NCBI RefSeq assembly: GCF_009796805.1
Contig: NZ_CP047029.1
Span: 2,716,001-2,780,000 of the forward strand
Direction: 5' to 3'
DNA from: Algibacter sp. L1A34
GTDB lineage: Bacteria; Bacteroidota; Bacteroidia; Flavobacteriales; Flavobacteriaceae
DNA: 64,000 bases
Shown here in pieces: positions 9,859 through 20,146 of this stretch. Both the position numbers and the translations under genes were made by a program. Numbering within the stretch: position 1 is the stretch's first letter; the number at the start of each line of letters is the position of its first letter. The notes beneath the pieces are model-generated. The model saw nothing but the letters and a program-made list of their open reading frames with translations. It was not told the DNA's origin and ran no database searches.

Positions 9859-11241
9859 ATGAAAAATATTACGTTAATTAATCAAAATCGAGAAGGTTTT
9901 TTGATATCAAGAATGTGTTTAAGTACGATAAAGATAATTTCAATATTAATTGGGTTTTCTTCTATTGTGCTGTCTGCTCAAACCACATTAGAAGTATCCT
10001 CTTTGGTCGAATTGTGCAAAGCAGTCCAAAATAGTGATCAAAATATTGTAATGAAACCAGGTAACTATAACCTTACCGATTTACCAAGTGGAAACAGAAG
10101 AATTCTTTGTTCTGGTTCTAAAAACAGTATTGATTTGTCTGGTGTTTTTGTAAACGCTACTGTTGGAGCTACTAGGGAAAGTTATATTACTATCTCAGGT
10201 AATCTAAATGTTTTTAAGGGCGGTACCTTTGAAGATACTTATGCAAATGGACTTGAAGAAGTAACAGATTTTAGTGCTTATAATCAAGAACGTGCTACTT
10301 TGGCTTATGGGTTAAAAGGAAAGGCTGTATTGGATGTTACTGGAAATGATAACACGGTTTTAAACACAAAATTAACGGTAAGAGGTTCTTTTCCTTATGG
10401 CTATGGAAGTATCTATGGCATTGGGCGCAATAATGTATTTGGGCTGAATAAACGCTGCGGTATACTCATTAATGGTAAACGTAATACAATAGATGGTTGC
10501 GAAGTACAACAAAGGGCTTTTGGTCATGGAATTTACATGCAAGAACCTGCTGATAAATCGGTTATAAAAAACACACTTGTGGAAGGTAGAATGCGCCCTA
10601 GTGCAGATTTATATAAGGAAATTGATCCAAAAGATTTACCTGTTAGATCTAATTATAAAACCAATGGGAAACCCATTCCTAAAGATGTTATGTATCCACT
10701 TTCTGAAGATGGTATTAGAGTGTATACTCATGGAGGTAGTGTTACAGTAGAAAATTGTACTGTAAAAAAAATGAGAGGAGGTATAAGGGTTTATTTAGCC
10801 AGTAGTGCTACCGTTATTAACTCTACGGCTATTGATTGTGGGTTTACCAATTTTAATTTGCCTAAAAACGGAAAAATTTCGAGGTCTTCTGGTAATTTTG
10901 CTTACGCTCCTTTAAGTGATTTTAGATTATCAAAATCAAATCAAGATATCGAATTAACGGTATTGCCATCACCCAATGCTGTAGGCCCTCATAATGTTGC
11001 TGATATTCTGGGAAGTAATCATAATATTATTTTTCATCGTACTGAAGGGCCAATAGATACAGATCTTCGTCCAATTGTAGTGAAAGATAATAATTCTATT
11101 ATTAGAAACGAAACGGAATATCCTCTTATTTTGGAGTCGTCATCAAGTGGGAATACCATTATTAGTTTTGGTAAAGTAACAGACCATGGTACAAATAATA
11201 AAGTAACGCAAATAGAAAAGGCTAAGGATATTAAAAAATAA
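9859..11241 (+). CDS. Exported parallel beta-helix protein, divergent member of the PYGYG family
   Basis: The 460-residue protein has a long N-region and a signal peptide ending near LSAQT (residue 42); an internal ATG at 9913 is an alternative start, but AAGGAG sits at a good distance before the first ATG. The body is a right-handed beta-helix. It carries the signature shared with four other proteins in this window: GSFPYGYG, then FGHGIYMQ, then EGRMRPSADL, then SEDGIRVY. It lacks the Lys-His pair found in the other four (NKRCGIL here) and its MRPSAD replaces the usual (T)TDD, so it is the outgroup of the family. No established function is known to me; a lyase or hydrolase is inferred from the fold and context. 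Confidence 0.7.
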   Translation: MKNITLINQNREGFLISRMCLSTIKIISILIGFSSIVLSAQTTLEVSSLVELCKAVQNSDQNIVMKPGNYNLTDLPSGNRRILCSGSKNSIDLSGVFVNATVGATRESYITISGNLNVFKGGTFEDTYANGLEEVTDFSAYNQERATLAYGLKGKAVLDVTGNDNTVLNTKLTVRGSFPYGYGSIYGIGRNNVFGLNKRCGILINGKRNTIDGCEVQQRAFGHGIYMQEPADKSVIKNTLVEGRMRPSADLYKEIDPKDLPVRSNYKTNGKPIPKDVMYPLSEDGIRVYTHGGSVTVENCTVKKMRGGIRVYLASSATVINSTAIDCGFTNFNLPKNGKISRSSGNFAYAPLSDFRLSKSNQDIELTVLPSPNAVGPHNVADILGSNHNIIFHRTEGPIDTDLRPIVVKDNNSIIRNETEYPLILESSSSGNTIISFGKVTDHGTNNKVTQIEKAKDIKK

Positions 11242-11343
11242 AGTTACTTTTTTTGATTTTATATTTCCGATTTGCCAGTTTAAATATTTTAATATTAATA
11301 ATCTGAATGACTTTTAACCTTTAGTTTAATTTAAGTTTTAAAA

Positions 11344-12570
11344 ATGAAAAAACAATTTAATTATCCAATTTTCAAAGTATTAATTTTCTTATCATTGATT
11401 GTCTCTTCTAGTTTAACAGCACAGGTATCCAAAAAAACGGAGCAGGAGACTTCTTATGCCATAAGTGATGGTAGTCAATTTGTTTCAAAATCTTATTTTC
11501 CAAAATTTAGTTGGGATGCAACGCCTATGTATTATCATTTTGGTGATATTGATAGAGTGTTAAAACCAGAAGAAGTTGAATTTATAGCAAGTAGAACAGA
11601 TTTTATTTGTATTGAAAAATCACATGCATACAATCTGCTTGGTGACCAAGTGCTAGGAACAAGGCATGAAGTGGAAGCATTTCATAAAATCAAACCAGAG
11701 TCTAAAGTTTTGTTCTATTACAATTCCTATTTGGCATGGCCTTATCCTCGGTTTAATCAAGATTTTACTCCAGAGGGCATTGCTGAAAACCCAGAATTAG
11801 CTAAATTCCTATTTATTAATCCAAAGACTGGGGAATTAAGGAAAAAAACCAAGCCAGCATTTTCATACTATTTTGATGCTCTAAATCCTGAATTTCGTAA
11901 ATGGTGGGTAAAGTCTGCTGTTGAAGGTGTTAAAATTTCGGGAGCCGATGGTATTTTTATTGATCGAATGAATGTGGCCGTAAATTCAGATTACCCTAAT
12001 GATCAGTTAGTTGAAATAGCACAAGCTAAAGGCGAAATGATGGCCGCTTTAAAAGCAGAAATGGGCCCGGATAAAATATTGATAGGAAACAACGCAGCTA
12101 GAACGAAAGAGGTTTTTCCTCACTGCGATGCTTTCTTTTTCGAACATTATAATAGTTCTGTTACTAATAAAGAAAATCTTCTTAAAGAATGGGATGATAT
12201 GGTTAGAATTGCTAAAGCTGGTAAAATATCAATTTACCGTTTTGGAGCTAAAGGTAAGGGGAAAACCGACATAACAATTGGTGCTACTGGTACTAGAAAC
12301 ATAGAACAAAAATCAAAAGATCAATTAGAATTTTACCAAGCTTGCTTCCTAATAGGCGCACAACCTTATTCTTATTTTCAATGGAATTGGGGTTGGAATT
12401 TGGAAGATGGTAATCTAGTAGATTATCCTGCATTACAAAAACCGTTAGGGAGTCCAAAAGCAGTTTATAAACGTTTGACTCCAGAAGGATGGGAATTTAC
12501 TCGTGAATTTGAGCACGCAAGTGTTTGGGTAGATACTGAAAACCGTAAAGCTAAAATAACTTGGCACTAA
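11344..12570 (+). CDS. Exported putative glycoside hydrolase, GHL15-like TIM barrel
   Basis: A 408-residue protein with a signal peptide ending near residue 26 (LTAQ). The mature part looks like a TIM-barrel hydrolase of the hypothetical GHL15 type (Pfam 'putative glycosyl hydrolase-like 15'). Visible landmarks are FICIEKSHAY, VLFYYNSYLAWPYP, YYFDALNPEFRKWWV, GADGIFIDRMNV and DAFFFEHYNS; the Asp of FIDR and the Glu of FFEHY are the natural candidates for catalysis. The final part (YSYFQWNWGW) closes the barrel. It lies 102 bp behind the beta-helix gene and before a 0.3-kb gap, so it probably ends the first operon. Substrate unknown. Confidence 0.65.
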   Translation: MKKQFNYPIFKVLIFLSLIVSSSLTAQVSKKTEQETSYAISDGSQFVSKSYFPKFSWDATPMYYHFGDIDRVLKPEEVEFIASRTDFICIEKSHAYNLLGDQVLGTRHEVEAFHKIKPESKVLFYYNSYLAWPYPRFNQDFTPEGIAENPELAKFLFINPKTGELRKKTKPAFSYYFDALNPEFRKWWVKSAVEGVKISGADGIFIDRMNVAVNSDYPNDQLVEIAQAKGEMMAALKAEMGPDKILIGNNAARTKEVFPHCDAFFFEHYNSSVTNKENLLKEWDDMVRIAKAGKISIYRFGAKGKGKTDITIGATGTRNIEQKSKDQLEFYQACFLIGAQPYSYFQWNWGWNLEDGNLVDYPALQKPLGSPKAVYKRLTPEGWEFTREFEHASVWVDTENRKAKITWH

Positions 12571-12906
12571 AGACATAGTTTAATCTCAGCCAAGCTTAGC
12601 AACCAATTTCAGAAGTATGTTATTAAAAACATAAGATTCATGCTGTAATAAAAATGCTAAAATACGAGGTTGAGGTTTAATAATAGTGCAACATCTGGTT
12701 TTGGCTAAAACAGGATAGGCAAAAGTTTTCTATATAACAATCAAAAGTGATGGTTTATAGTGAATGAACTATAATTTATACTCAAAAAGACTTTAAATAT
12801 TATTTTTGTTATAGATACTTAATCTTGGCTTTTTTCTTTTAATGATTTTTAGAAAAAAGAAAAGGTAGAGTGATTTTAATAATAAATTTAGGGAAATAGA
12901 GAATAC
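12571..12906. other. Intergenic gap before the GH95 gene
   Basis: No open frame worth calling. It holds a small perfect palindrome (12755-12774, listed separately) and, at about 12828-12863, a run of CTTTTTTCTTTT facing a complementary AAGAAAAAAG stretch that could form a weak hairpin. This is the likely promoter region of the GH95 unit. Confidence 0.4.
12755..12774. promoter_or_regulatory. Candidate operator palindrome upstream of GH95
   Basis: Perfect inverted repeat TTATAGT-(6 nt)-ACTATAA, about 130 bp before the GH95 start. The half-site spacing suits a dimeric transcription factor. There is no experimental or comparative support within the window, and AT-rich DNA yields such repeats by chance. 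Confidence 0.3.
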
Positions 12907-15465
12907 ATGGTTGTTAAATTAGAAAAACTGAAACAGTTGAAATTCGTATTAAGCATATTTGTTTTCGTCGTATTTGGATTAGTAAGTTGTAAAACAGAAG
13001 ACAAAGAAAATAGCAAAGCTCAAGAAGAAGAAAAAGACGATCTAGTACTTTGGTACGATGCTCCTGCTGTAGATTGGAATGAAGCGCTTCCTTTAGGGAA
13101 TGGTCGTTTAGGAGCCATGGTTTATGGTCTTCCAGAGCATGAAAATATTCAATTAAACGAAAGCACACTTTGGGCTGGTGGACCGCATAGAAATGATAAT
13201 CCGGATGCCAAAGGTGCACTTTCAGAAATTAGAACTCTTTTATTTGATGGTAAATATAAAGAGGCTCATAATCTTGCGAATAATAAAATTATTTCAAAAA
13301 CGTCTCACGGGATGCCTTATGAAACCGTTGGTAATTTAAGGTTAGATTTTTTAAACCACGGGGAATACGTCAATTACCATAGAGCATTAGATATCGCGAA
13401 TGCGGTAAACACAACCACTTATACTTCTAATGGCGTGGAGTATAAACGTGAAATGTTCACATCTTTTACGGATCAAGTTATTGTGATGCGCTTAACGGCG
13501 AATAAAAAGGGGCAATTAAGTTTTACAGCGGATATGGATCGTCCGGAGCCTGCTAAAGTTGTCGTGTCTACGGAAGGTAATGATGTTTTAAAAATGACTG
13601 GTTTTGGAAGCGATAACTTAAATAAAAGACTTAAAAATGCTGCTCTCATTAAAGGAGAAGTCGAGTTTGAATCCCGAGTTAAAATAGTAAATGAAGGTGG
13701 TAGCGTTTCAGCAACCAATAATAAGTTAGTGGTTACCAATGCCGATACGGTAACCTTATATATTTCTATAGCGACTAATTTTGTGAATTATCATGATGTT
13801 AGTGCAGATGCCCATAAAAGAGCAGCAGACTATATTTCTAAAGCAGAACAAAAAGATTACAACGAGCTATTGAATGATCATTCTAAATTTTATCAAAACT
13901 ACTTTAATAGAGTCTCTTTAAATTTAGGGTCATCAGAGTTTGAAAATAAACCAACCGATGTTAGAATTAAAGAATTCAGCACCGTTAATGACCCGAGTTT
14001 AGCGGCTTTATATTTTCAATTTGGTCGTTACCTTTTAATTTCTTCATCGCAACCAGGAGGACAGGCAGCAAACTTACAAGGTATTTGGTGTAAAGATTTA
14101 ACACCACCATGGAAAAGCGCTTATACGGTTAATATTAATACAGAAATGAATTATTGGCCAGCTGAGGTGACTAATTTATCTGAAATGCACGATCCACTAA
14201 TTCAATTGGTAAAAGACATTTCAGTTACGGGGCAAGAAACAGCAAGAGTGATGTACGGCGCCGATGGTTGGGTAACTCACCATAATACAGATCTTTGGAG
14301 AATAACTGGACCTGTTGATGGCGCAACATGGGGAATGTGGACAACAGGAGGAACCTGGTTAGCCCAACACCTTTGGGAGAAATATATGTTTAGTGGTGAT
14401 ATTGAGTATTTAAAATCTGTATATCCTGCAATGAAAGGTGCTTCAGAGTTTTGCTTAAGTTTTTTAACAGAAGATCCAAACGGATATTTGGTTATTTCAC
14501 CGACAATTTCACCAGAACATGCGCCTAAAGGTCGTCCGAAAAGTGTAAACATTGTAGAAAGTTCTGCAATGGACAGCCAATTGGTGTTCGATATATTAAC
14601 TAAAACCATTGCGGCTGCCAAAGTGTTGAATGTAGATGCTGAATTGATTAAAAAAATGGAGACAACTTTAACGAAGTTACCTCCAATGAAAATTGGGCAA
14701 TACAACCAGTTACAAGAGTGGATGGATGATTTAGATGATCCAGAAGATAAACACCGCCATGTATCGCATTTATATGGTTTGTATCCTTCAAATTTAATTT
14801 CACCTTACCGACATGCGGAGTTATTTCAGGCTTCAAAAAACACATTAATCCAAAGAGGCGATCCTTCAACAGGTTGGTCAATGAACTGGAAAATCAATTT
14901 ATGGGCGCGTTTACTTGATGGCAATCACGCTTATAAATTAATGGGCGAACAAATTAAATTAGTAGGTAGACCAGATTCTCCTAAAGGCGGTGGAACTTAT
15001 GCTAATATGTTAGATGCCCATCCACCATTTCAAATTGATGGAAACTTTGGTTTCACATCTGGTTTAACAGAAATGTTAGTGCAAAGTCATGATGAAGCTA
15101 TACATTTAATTCCTGCTTTACCCGATGTTTGGAAAGATGGAAAGGTGAAAGGATTAAGAGCAAGAGGTGGTTTTGAAGTAAAAGAGTTAGAGTGGGAAAA
15201 TGGCCAGGTTGTAAAAGCGGTTTTAAAATCTAAACTTGGAGGAATTCTTCGTGTTCGTGCATATAATGAATTGAAACTTGAGAATGGAAAACAATTAAAT
15301 ATAGCCTCTGGTGAAAATGTTAATTCGTTTTATCAACTGCCAGAAATTAAGACACCATTGGTTTCTAAATCGGCACAACTAAAAGAATTGTCTTTAAAAT
15401 TAAGTTTTTTATATGATATTGAAACAACAGCTGGTGAAGAGATTGTTTTAGTAGCAAAAAGCTAG
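12907..15465 (+). CDS. GH95 family glycoside hydrolase (lipoprotein)
   Basis: Probable alpha-L-fucosidase or alpha-L-galactosidase of GH95. The protein has 852 residues, the family's usual size. A lipoprotein signal ends in LVSC (Cys about residue 28), so it is anchored to a membrane. The N-terminal beta-domain begins [27 protein letters not shown], a hallmark opening. The catalytic (alpha/alpha)6 barrel carries [32 protein letters not shown] near residues 389-420 and [13 protein letters not shown] later, both typical of GH95. A C-terminal beta-domain follows ([25 protein letters not shown]). Presence suggests fucose or L-galactose in the substrate. It probably starts a new unit after the palindrome-bearing gap. 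Confidence 0.9.
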   Translation: MVVKLEKLKQLKFVLSIFVFVVFGLVSCKTEDKENSKAQEEEKDDLVLWYDAPAVDWNEALPLGNGRLGAMVYGLPEHENIQLNESTLWAGGPHRNDNPDAKGALSEIRTLLFDGKYKEAHNLANNKIISKTSHGMPYETVGNLRLDFLNHGEYVNYHRALDIANAVNTTTYTSNGVEYKREMFTSFTDQVIVMRLTANKKGQLSFTADMDRPEPAKVVVSTEGNDVLKMTGFGSDNLNKRLKNAALIKGEVEFESRVKIVNEGGSVSATNNKLVVTNADTVTLYISIATNFVNYHDVSADAHKRAADYISKAEQKDYNELLNDHSKFYQNYFNRVSLNLGSSEFENKPTDVRIKEFSTVNDPSLAALYFQFGRYLLISSSQPGGQAANLQGIWCKDLTPPWKSAYTVNINTEMNYWPAEVTNLSEMHDPLIQLVKDISVTGQETARVMYGADGWVTHHNTDLWRITGPVDGATWGMWTTGGTWLAQHLWEKYMFSGDIEYLKSVYPAMKGASEFCLSFLTEDPNGYLVISPTISPEHAPKGRPKSVNIVESSAMDSQLVFDILTKTIAAAKVLNVDAELIKKMETTLTKLPPMKIGQYNQLQEWMDDLDDPEDKHRHVSHLYGLYPSNLISPYRHAELFQASKNTLIQRGDPSTGWSMNWKINLWARLLDGNHAYKLMGEQIKLVGRPDSPKGGGTYANMLDAHPPFQIDGNFGFTSGLTEMLVQSHDEAIHLIPALPDVWKDGKVKGLRARGGFEVKELEWENGQVVKAVLKSKLGGILRVRAYNELKLENGKQLNIASGENVNSFYQLPEIKTPLVSKSAQLKELSLKLSFLYDIETTAGEEIVLVAKS

Positions 15466-15616
15466 AAATTAGAGTTATAAGCAAAATCAGGAATAGTTAA
15501 TTGATGCTTTAGCTTGGTTATTGGTCGAATTAATAAAGTTTTTTATGAAAAATATATAAAATTTATTGGGTTAGATAAATAATTAAGTTAAACCAAATAT
15601 TAATAAATTATAAAAA

Positions 15617-17272
15617 ATGAAATCATCAAAAATTGTATTAAGTTTTACTTTTTTAGTGTTTACACTTTTAGTGTCGGCTCAAAAGCAAGAGAAAGTGTCT
15701 ATAGAATCCCTTCTAAATGAAATGGTAGATAGAGAAGCTGTAGCAAGTTTTCCAATAACTAATTTTAAGCTAAAACAATCAAGTAGCTATAACAGAGCTT
15801 CTAAAACCCCTACTGATACTGTAGGTTGGTTTAATAATCATGATTTTAATAAAGAAGAAAAAGAAGAAGACCATAATTATATTAGAACTGAGGAGACAAA
15901 CGGTAAAAAAGAATGGGTGTTAATGGACCATGTGGGGCCTGGCGCTATTGTACGTACTTGGATGCCTTTTTTAAGTGCAGGAGAGCCAAATACAGATATT
16001 ATAATTAAGATTTATTTAGATGGGAGCGACGAACCGGTTCTAGAAGGGAATATGCTTGGTTTGTTAGATGGAACAGGATTAATTCCGTATCCTTTAGCAC
16101 ATCAATCATTACGATCTTCAGTGTCTTTTTTCCCGATTCCTTATGCTAAAGGGTGTAAAATAACAACTAGTGAAAAACCATTCTTTTTCCAATTCACTTA
16201 TAGATCGTATGATGATTTTACTCCAATAAAAACCTTTACAAAAGCAGATTTTGATAAAGCTTTACCATTAACCAAAAAGGTTGGCAATTTGTTGTTAAAT
16301 CCTAAAAGTACAGATGTTGGTGAAACGGTTACTTTATCAGGTAAAATTGGTTCGAAAAAAGAAAAATCGGTAACCTTAACAGCAGGTAATGCTGCTATAA
16401 AAGAATTGACTTTAAAGTTAGACGATTATAAAAATCCAGAGGTAACGCGAACAGTTGTTTTAAAAATAGAGTTTGATGGTGAGCAAACTGTATGGTGTCC
16501 GATAGGAGACTTTTTTGGAGCAGGAATTGGTTTAAATCCTGTTGAAGGTTGGTACAGCTCAGTTGCTGAAGATGGTACTATGACCTCTAGATGGGTTATG
16601 CCGTATCAAAAATCAGGCAAAATCTCTGTAGTTAATCTCGGGAAAAAATCGATAGAGGTTGATTTAAAAGCAACGGTTGGTACTTGGAAATGGGATGCCG
16701 ATAGTATGTGTTTTAATGCGGCTTGGAACGGGCAATATCCTGTGCCTACACGTCCGTTTTCAGATTGGAATTATGTCACGCTGAAAGGCCGTGGTGTATA
16801 TGTTGGAGATGCGTTAACTGTTATGAATCCTGTAAAACGATGGTGGGGAGAAGGTGATGAAAAAATCTATGTAGATAATGAAGATTTTCCTTCAATATTT
16901 GGAACGGGAACCGAAGATTATTATGCCTATTCTTGGGGAGGAAAGAGTACCGATTTTTATGAACACCCTTTTCACGCACAACCACGAAGTAACATTTATA
17001 ATAAGTTAAATAGAAAACCGAAAAATATTAAAGGAAAAAATACGTCTGGATATAGCACAGAAACCAGAACACGTGCTTTAGATGTGATGCCTTTTAGTAG
17101 TTCTTTGAAATTAGATATGGAAGTTTGGAGTTGGACAGATTGCGAAATGGGATACGGTGTTGGTGTTTATTGGTATGGTGATAAGCAAACTATATCCAAT
17201 AGAGTTCCTAATGAAAAGGAGGTATTAAACGTGCCGCCTTTACCAAAGAATTTTCCTAATAATGAGAAGTAA
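15617..17272 (+). CDS. DUF2961 protein, GH172-like glycosidase
   Basis: A 551-residue exported protein (signal peptide ends at SAQ, residue 21) of the DUF2961 family, part of which is now GH172 with alpha-fructofuranosidase or alpha-arabinofuranosidase-type activities. Recognisable family segments are HVGPGAIVRTWMP, WCPIGDFFGAG and especially GTGTEDYYAYSWGG around residues 432-445, which carries acidic residues implicated in catalysis in characterised members. It lies 151 bp after GH95 and 26 bp before GH31. GH172 enzymes characterised so far act on furanosides; whether this one does is not predictable. Confidence 0.8.
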   Translation: MKSSKIVLSFTFLVFTLLVSAQKQEKVSIESLLNEMVDREAVASFPITNFKLKQSSSYNRASKTPTDTVGWFNNHDFNKEEKEEDHNYIRTEETNGKKEWVLMDHVGPGAIVRTWMPFLSAGEPNTDIIIKIYLDGSDEPVLEGNMLGLLDGTGLIPYPLAHQSLRSSVSFFPIPYAKGCKITTSEKPFFFQFTYRSYDDFTPIKTFTKADFDKALPLTKKVGNLLLNPKSTDVGETVTLSGKIGSKKEKSVTLTAGNAAIKELTLKLDDYKNPEVTRTVVLKIEFDGEQTVWCPIGDFFGAGIGLNPVEGWYSSVAEDGTMTSRWVMPYQKSGKISVVNLGKKSIEVDLKATVGTWKWDADSMCFNAAWNGQYPVPTRPFSDWNYVTLKGRGVYVGDALTVMNPVKRWWGEGDEKIYVDNEDFPSIFGTGTEDYYAYSWGGKSTDFYEHPFHAQPRSNIYNKLNRKPKNIKGKNTSGYSTETRTRALDVMPFSSSLKLDMEVWSWTDCEMGYGVGVYWYGDKQTISNRVPNEKEVLNVPPLPKNFPNNEK

Positions 17273-17298
17273 TAAAAAGATATTAAATATTTAATAAA

Positions 17299-19929
17299 AT
17301 GATCAAAAAAGGAATATGTGTTTTAGGAGTTGCTTTTATCTTTTTGATGAGTTGTACTTCTGAATTTAAGTATCAAGTAGAAAAAAATCAAAACGGTATT
17401 AGAGTTTATCGAGATAGCACAATTATCAATATTGATGTGGTGAATGAGTCTATAATTCATGTAAAAAAAATAAAAGTAGGTAGTGAACCCACCACTATTC
17501 CAGATTATGTAACGGTTTTAGAACCTCAAAATGTAGCTTGGGATGTAAAGGCTACAGAAGATGTGTTAACCATTAGTACCAATGCTTTAACGGTACTTGT
17601 AAATGCAGACGGGGTTATAGAATATCAAACAAAAGATGATGGTAAATTAGTATCCGAAACAAACGAGTTAACCTATTTAACTGAAAATGGAGACCATAAA
17701 GTGTCTCAAGCGTTCGTTGCTGGAGATGAAGGTTTGTATGGTTTAGGTCAGTATCAAAGTGGTATTATGAATTGGAAAAATGTGCCTATTCGTTTACAAC
17801 AATATAATCAAGAAATCGCTATTCCGTTTTTGGTGTCTACTAAAGGTTATGGTATTTACTGGCATAACTACAGTTTAACAGATTTTAATCAACCTCAAAA
17901 TGAAATAGTATTTGAATCTGCAAGTGAAATTGAAACAAAGAAAGAAGACCAAGTAATACCAGAAGGTGGTGAAAAAGAAAACGTAGCAGCCTATGCAGCT
18001 CAGGAAGCTAAGAAAAAAAATATTCGTGAAACAACTTTTACGCCAACCCAAACAGGTGAGTATACCTTTTTAGCACTAAGTGATCATAATGGCCGTATGC
18101 GCGGTGAAATTAAAGTAAGTATAGATGGCGATGATGTTATAAATTATTCTACTATATGGATGCCAAGGCGCTATTCCGGAAAGAAGCACTTAGAAGCAGG
18201 AAAAACATATAAAGTGGTTTTTCAAAACACTGGATCAAAAATACCAGGAAATTTATTTTACAATAAACCAGATTACAACAAAACGGTTTTTAGTAGTACT
18301 AAAGGTAATGCCATCGATTATTACTTAATAGCTGGTGAAAACCCAGAAGAAGTTATTTCTCAATATCAAAACTTAACAGGAAAAGCGCCAATGTTTGCTA
18401 AAAGTGCTTATGGTTTTTGGCAATGTAGAGAAAGATATCATAATCAAGAAGAATTATTAGAGAATGCTCGTGAAATGCGTGAGAAAAAAATTCCTTTTGA
18501 TAATATTGTACAAGATTGGTTTTATTGGCCAAAAGGGACTAAAGGACCGGAGTGGGATCCTGCTAAATATCCAGATCCAGATGCTATGGTTGATGAGTTA
18601 ACAAGCTTAAACCTAAATTTAATGGTATCTGTTTGGCCAGAAGTAAAGAACAAAGCTTTAGAGAAAAAGTATAATCTTAAAAAAATAGAAAGCAGTAATT
18701 ACGTAGATATTTATGACGAAGGGGTTAGTGAACGTTTTTATCGCATGTTAAGTGATTCTATGTTTCATAAAGGAGTGAAATCTATTTGGTTAGATGGAAC
18801 CGAGCCTGAAGGAGTAAATAATACGAAAGTAAATACAGCGGTTGGTCCATACGAGAGTGTTCAAAACCCATATTCACTTTTAGTAACAAAAGCGATGTAT
18901 GAGGGCAGAAGAGAAGAGTTTCCAATGGAACGTGTGTTTAATTTAACGCGTTCTGCTTATGCTGGACAACAACGTTATGGAGCAACATCTTGGTCGGGAG
19001 ATGTTGAAGCTTCATGGGAGCAATTATCAGAACAAATTGCTGCAGGTCTAAACTTTACAATGGCAGGAATACCATATTGGACTCATGATATTGGAGGTTT
19101 TTTTAGAGATTCAAAATCAATAAATCCAGAGTTTGATAATCAATACACTAATCCAGAATATATTGAGCTGCTAACTCGTTGGTTTCAGTTTGGTACGTTT
19201 AGCCCAATTTTTAGAATTCATGGTTATGTATCTGAAACAGAAATTTGGAGATATGGAAAAGAGTTTGAAGCTACGGCTAGAAATTTCATTGAACTTCGTT
19301 ACGAGTTACTGCCTTATATCTATTCGGAAGCACGAAAAGTAACAGCGGACAGTAAACTTCTTATGGCGCCTTTAGTGTATCAATATCCAAATGATAAAAA
19401 TACTTGGGGTATTAAAGATCAATTCTTTTTTGGTGAATCGTTAATGATTTGTAATGTTACCGAATATAAACAACGTACAAAAGAAGTCTATTTGCCAGAA
19501 GGTGTTTGGTTTGATTTTTGGACCGATGAAAAAGTAGAAGGTCATGGTAAATTAACTGTAAATACACCATTAGATAAAACTCCAATTTTTGTAAAAGGAG
19601 GTAGTATTATACCGCTTGGGCCAAAAGTGCAATATGCAACACAAAAAACAGATGACCCAATAGTTATAAAGATATATCCAGGGAAAGATGCTGAGTATGT
19701 ATTGTATTTTGATGATAATGAATCGTATAATTATGAAAAAGAAACCTATTCGGAAATTGTTTTCACCTACTCTGAAGAAAATAAAACTATTAAAGTAAAG
19801 AAAGGTATTGATAATTATATAAATTTTGAAGATTTGCCACAACATTTTATTTTGCAAATAGTAGGAAATTCTAATACAGAAGAAGTCGTTTTTGAAGGCG
19901 TTGAAACTGAAGTTGATTTTTTAAATTAA
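17299..19929 (+). CDS. GH31 alpha-glycosidase lipoprotein with PA14-like insertion
   Basis: A retaining alpha-glycosidase (alpha-xylosidase, alpha-glucosidase or alpha-galactosidase types occur in GH31). The 876-residue protein has a lipoprotein signal ending LMSC (Cys19). The catalytic TIM barrel shows the nucleophile Asp499 in IWLDGTEPEG and the acid/base Asp568 in WSGDVEASW, both at the expected spacing. Between the N-terminal beta-domain and the barrel, residues about 240-330 look like a PA14-type carbohydrate-binding insertion (TGEYTFLALSDHNGRMRGEIKVSIDGD). GH31 enzymes with this insertion are known as alpha-xylosidases of xyloglucan pathways, which makes alpha-xyloside a reasonable guess here. 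It follows DUF2961 by 26 bp and is followed by a hairpin. Confidence 0.9.
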   Translation: MIKKGICVLGVAFIFLMSCTSEFKYQVEKNQNGIRVYRDSTIINIDVVNESIIHVKKIKVGSEPTTIPDYVTVLEPQNVAWDVKATEDVLTISTNALTVLVNADGVIEYQTKDDGKLVSETNELTYLTENGDHKVSQAFVAGDEGLYGLGQYQSGIMNWKNVPIRLQQYNQEIAIPFLVSTKGYGIYWHNYSLTDFNQPQNEIVFESASEIETKKEDQVIPEGGEKENVAAYAAQEAKKKNIRETTFTPTQTGEYTFLALSDHNGRMRGEIKVSIDGDDVINYSTIWMPRRYSGKKHLEAGKTYKVVFQNTGSKIPGNLFYNKPDYNKTVFSSTKGNAIDYYLIAGENPEEVISQYQNLTGKAPMFAKSAYGFWQCRERYHNQEELLENAREMREKKIPFDNIVQDWFYWPKGTKGPEWDPAKYPDPDAMVDELTSLNLNLMVSVWPEVKNKALEKKYNLKKIESSNYVDIYDEGVSERFYRMLSDSMFHKGVKSIWLDGTEPEGVNNTKVNTAVGPYESVQNPYSLLVTKAMYEGRREEFPMERVFNLTRSAYAGQQRYGATSWSGDVEASWEQLSEQIAAGLNFTMAGIPYWTHDIGGFFRDSKSINPEFDNQYTNPEYIELLTRWFQFGTFSPIFRIHGYVSETEIWRYGKEFEATARNFIELRYELLPYIYSEARKVTADSKLLMAPLVYQYPNDKNTWGIKDQFFFGESLMICNVTEYKQRTKEVYLPEGVWFDFWTDEKVEGHGKLTVNTPLDKTPIFVKGGSIIPLGPKVQYATQKTDDPIVIKIYPGKDAEYVLYFDDNESYNYEKETYSEIVFTYSEENKTIKVKKGIDNYINFEDLPQHFILQIVGNSNTEEVVFEGVETEVDFLN

Positions 19930-19974
19930 ATAAAAAGAGTACTAATTAATAAATTTTTAGTTATTTCAAAAAAT

Positions 19975-20008
19975 GCGATAAGGCAGGGTTTTTACCTTGC
20001 CTTATCGC
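19975..20008 (+). terminator. Hairpin after the GH31 gene
   Basis: A 14-bp stem (GCGATAAGGCAGGG against CCTTGCCTTATCGC, one G-T wobble) with a 6-base T-rich loop. It lacks a long T-tract afterwards but is strong and sits between GH31 and the GH43 unit, so it probably ends the GH95-DUF2961-GH31 transcript. Confidence 0.65.
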
Positions 20009-20146
20009 GTTTATGGTTGTATTTTATAGTAAAAGAATCATGTGTTATAATCAATTGTTTCAGTATCAATTAACTTTATAGTTTTAAGTAAAAAAGATTA
20101 AGACTTTGGTGAAAAGCGAACTAATTAGAGAATAATTATTTAAAGC

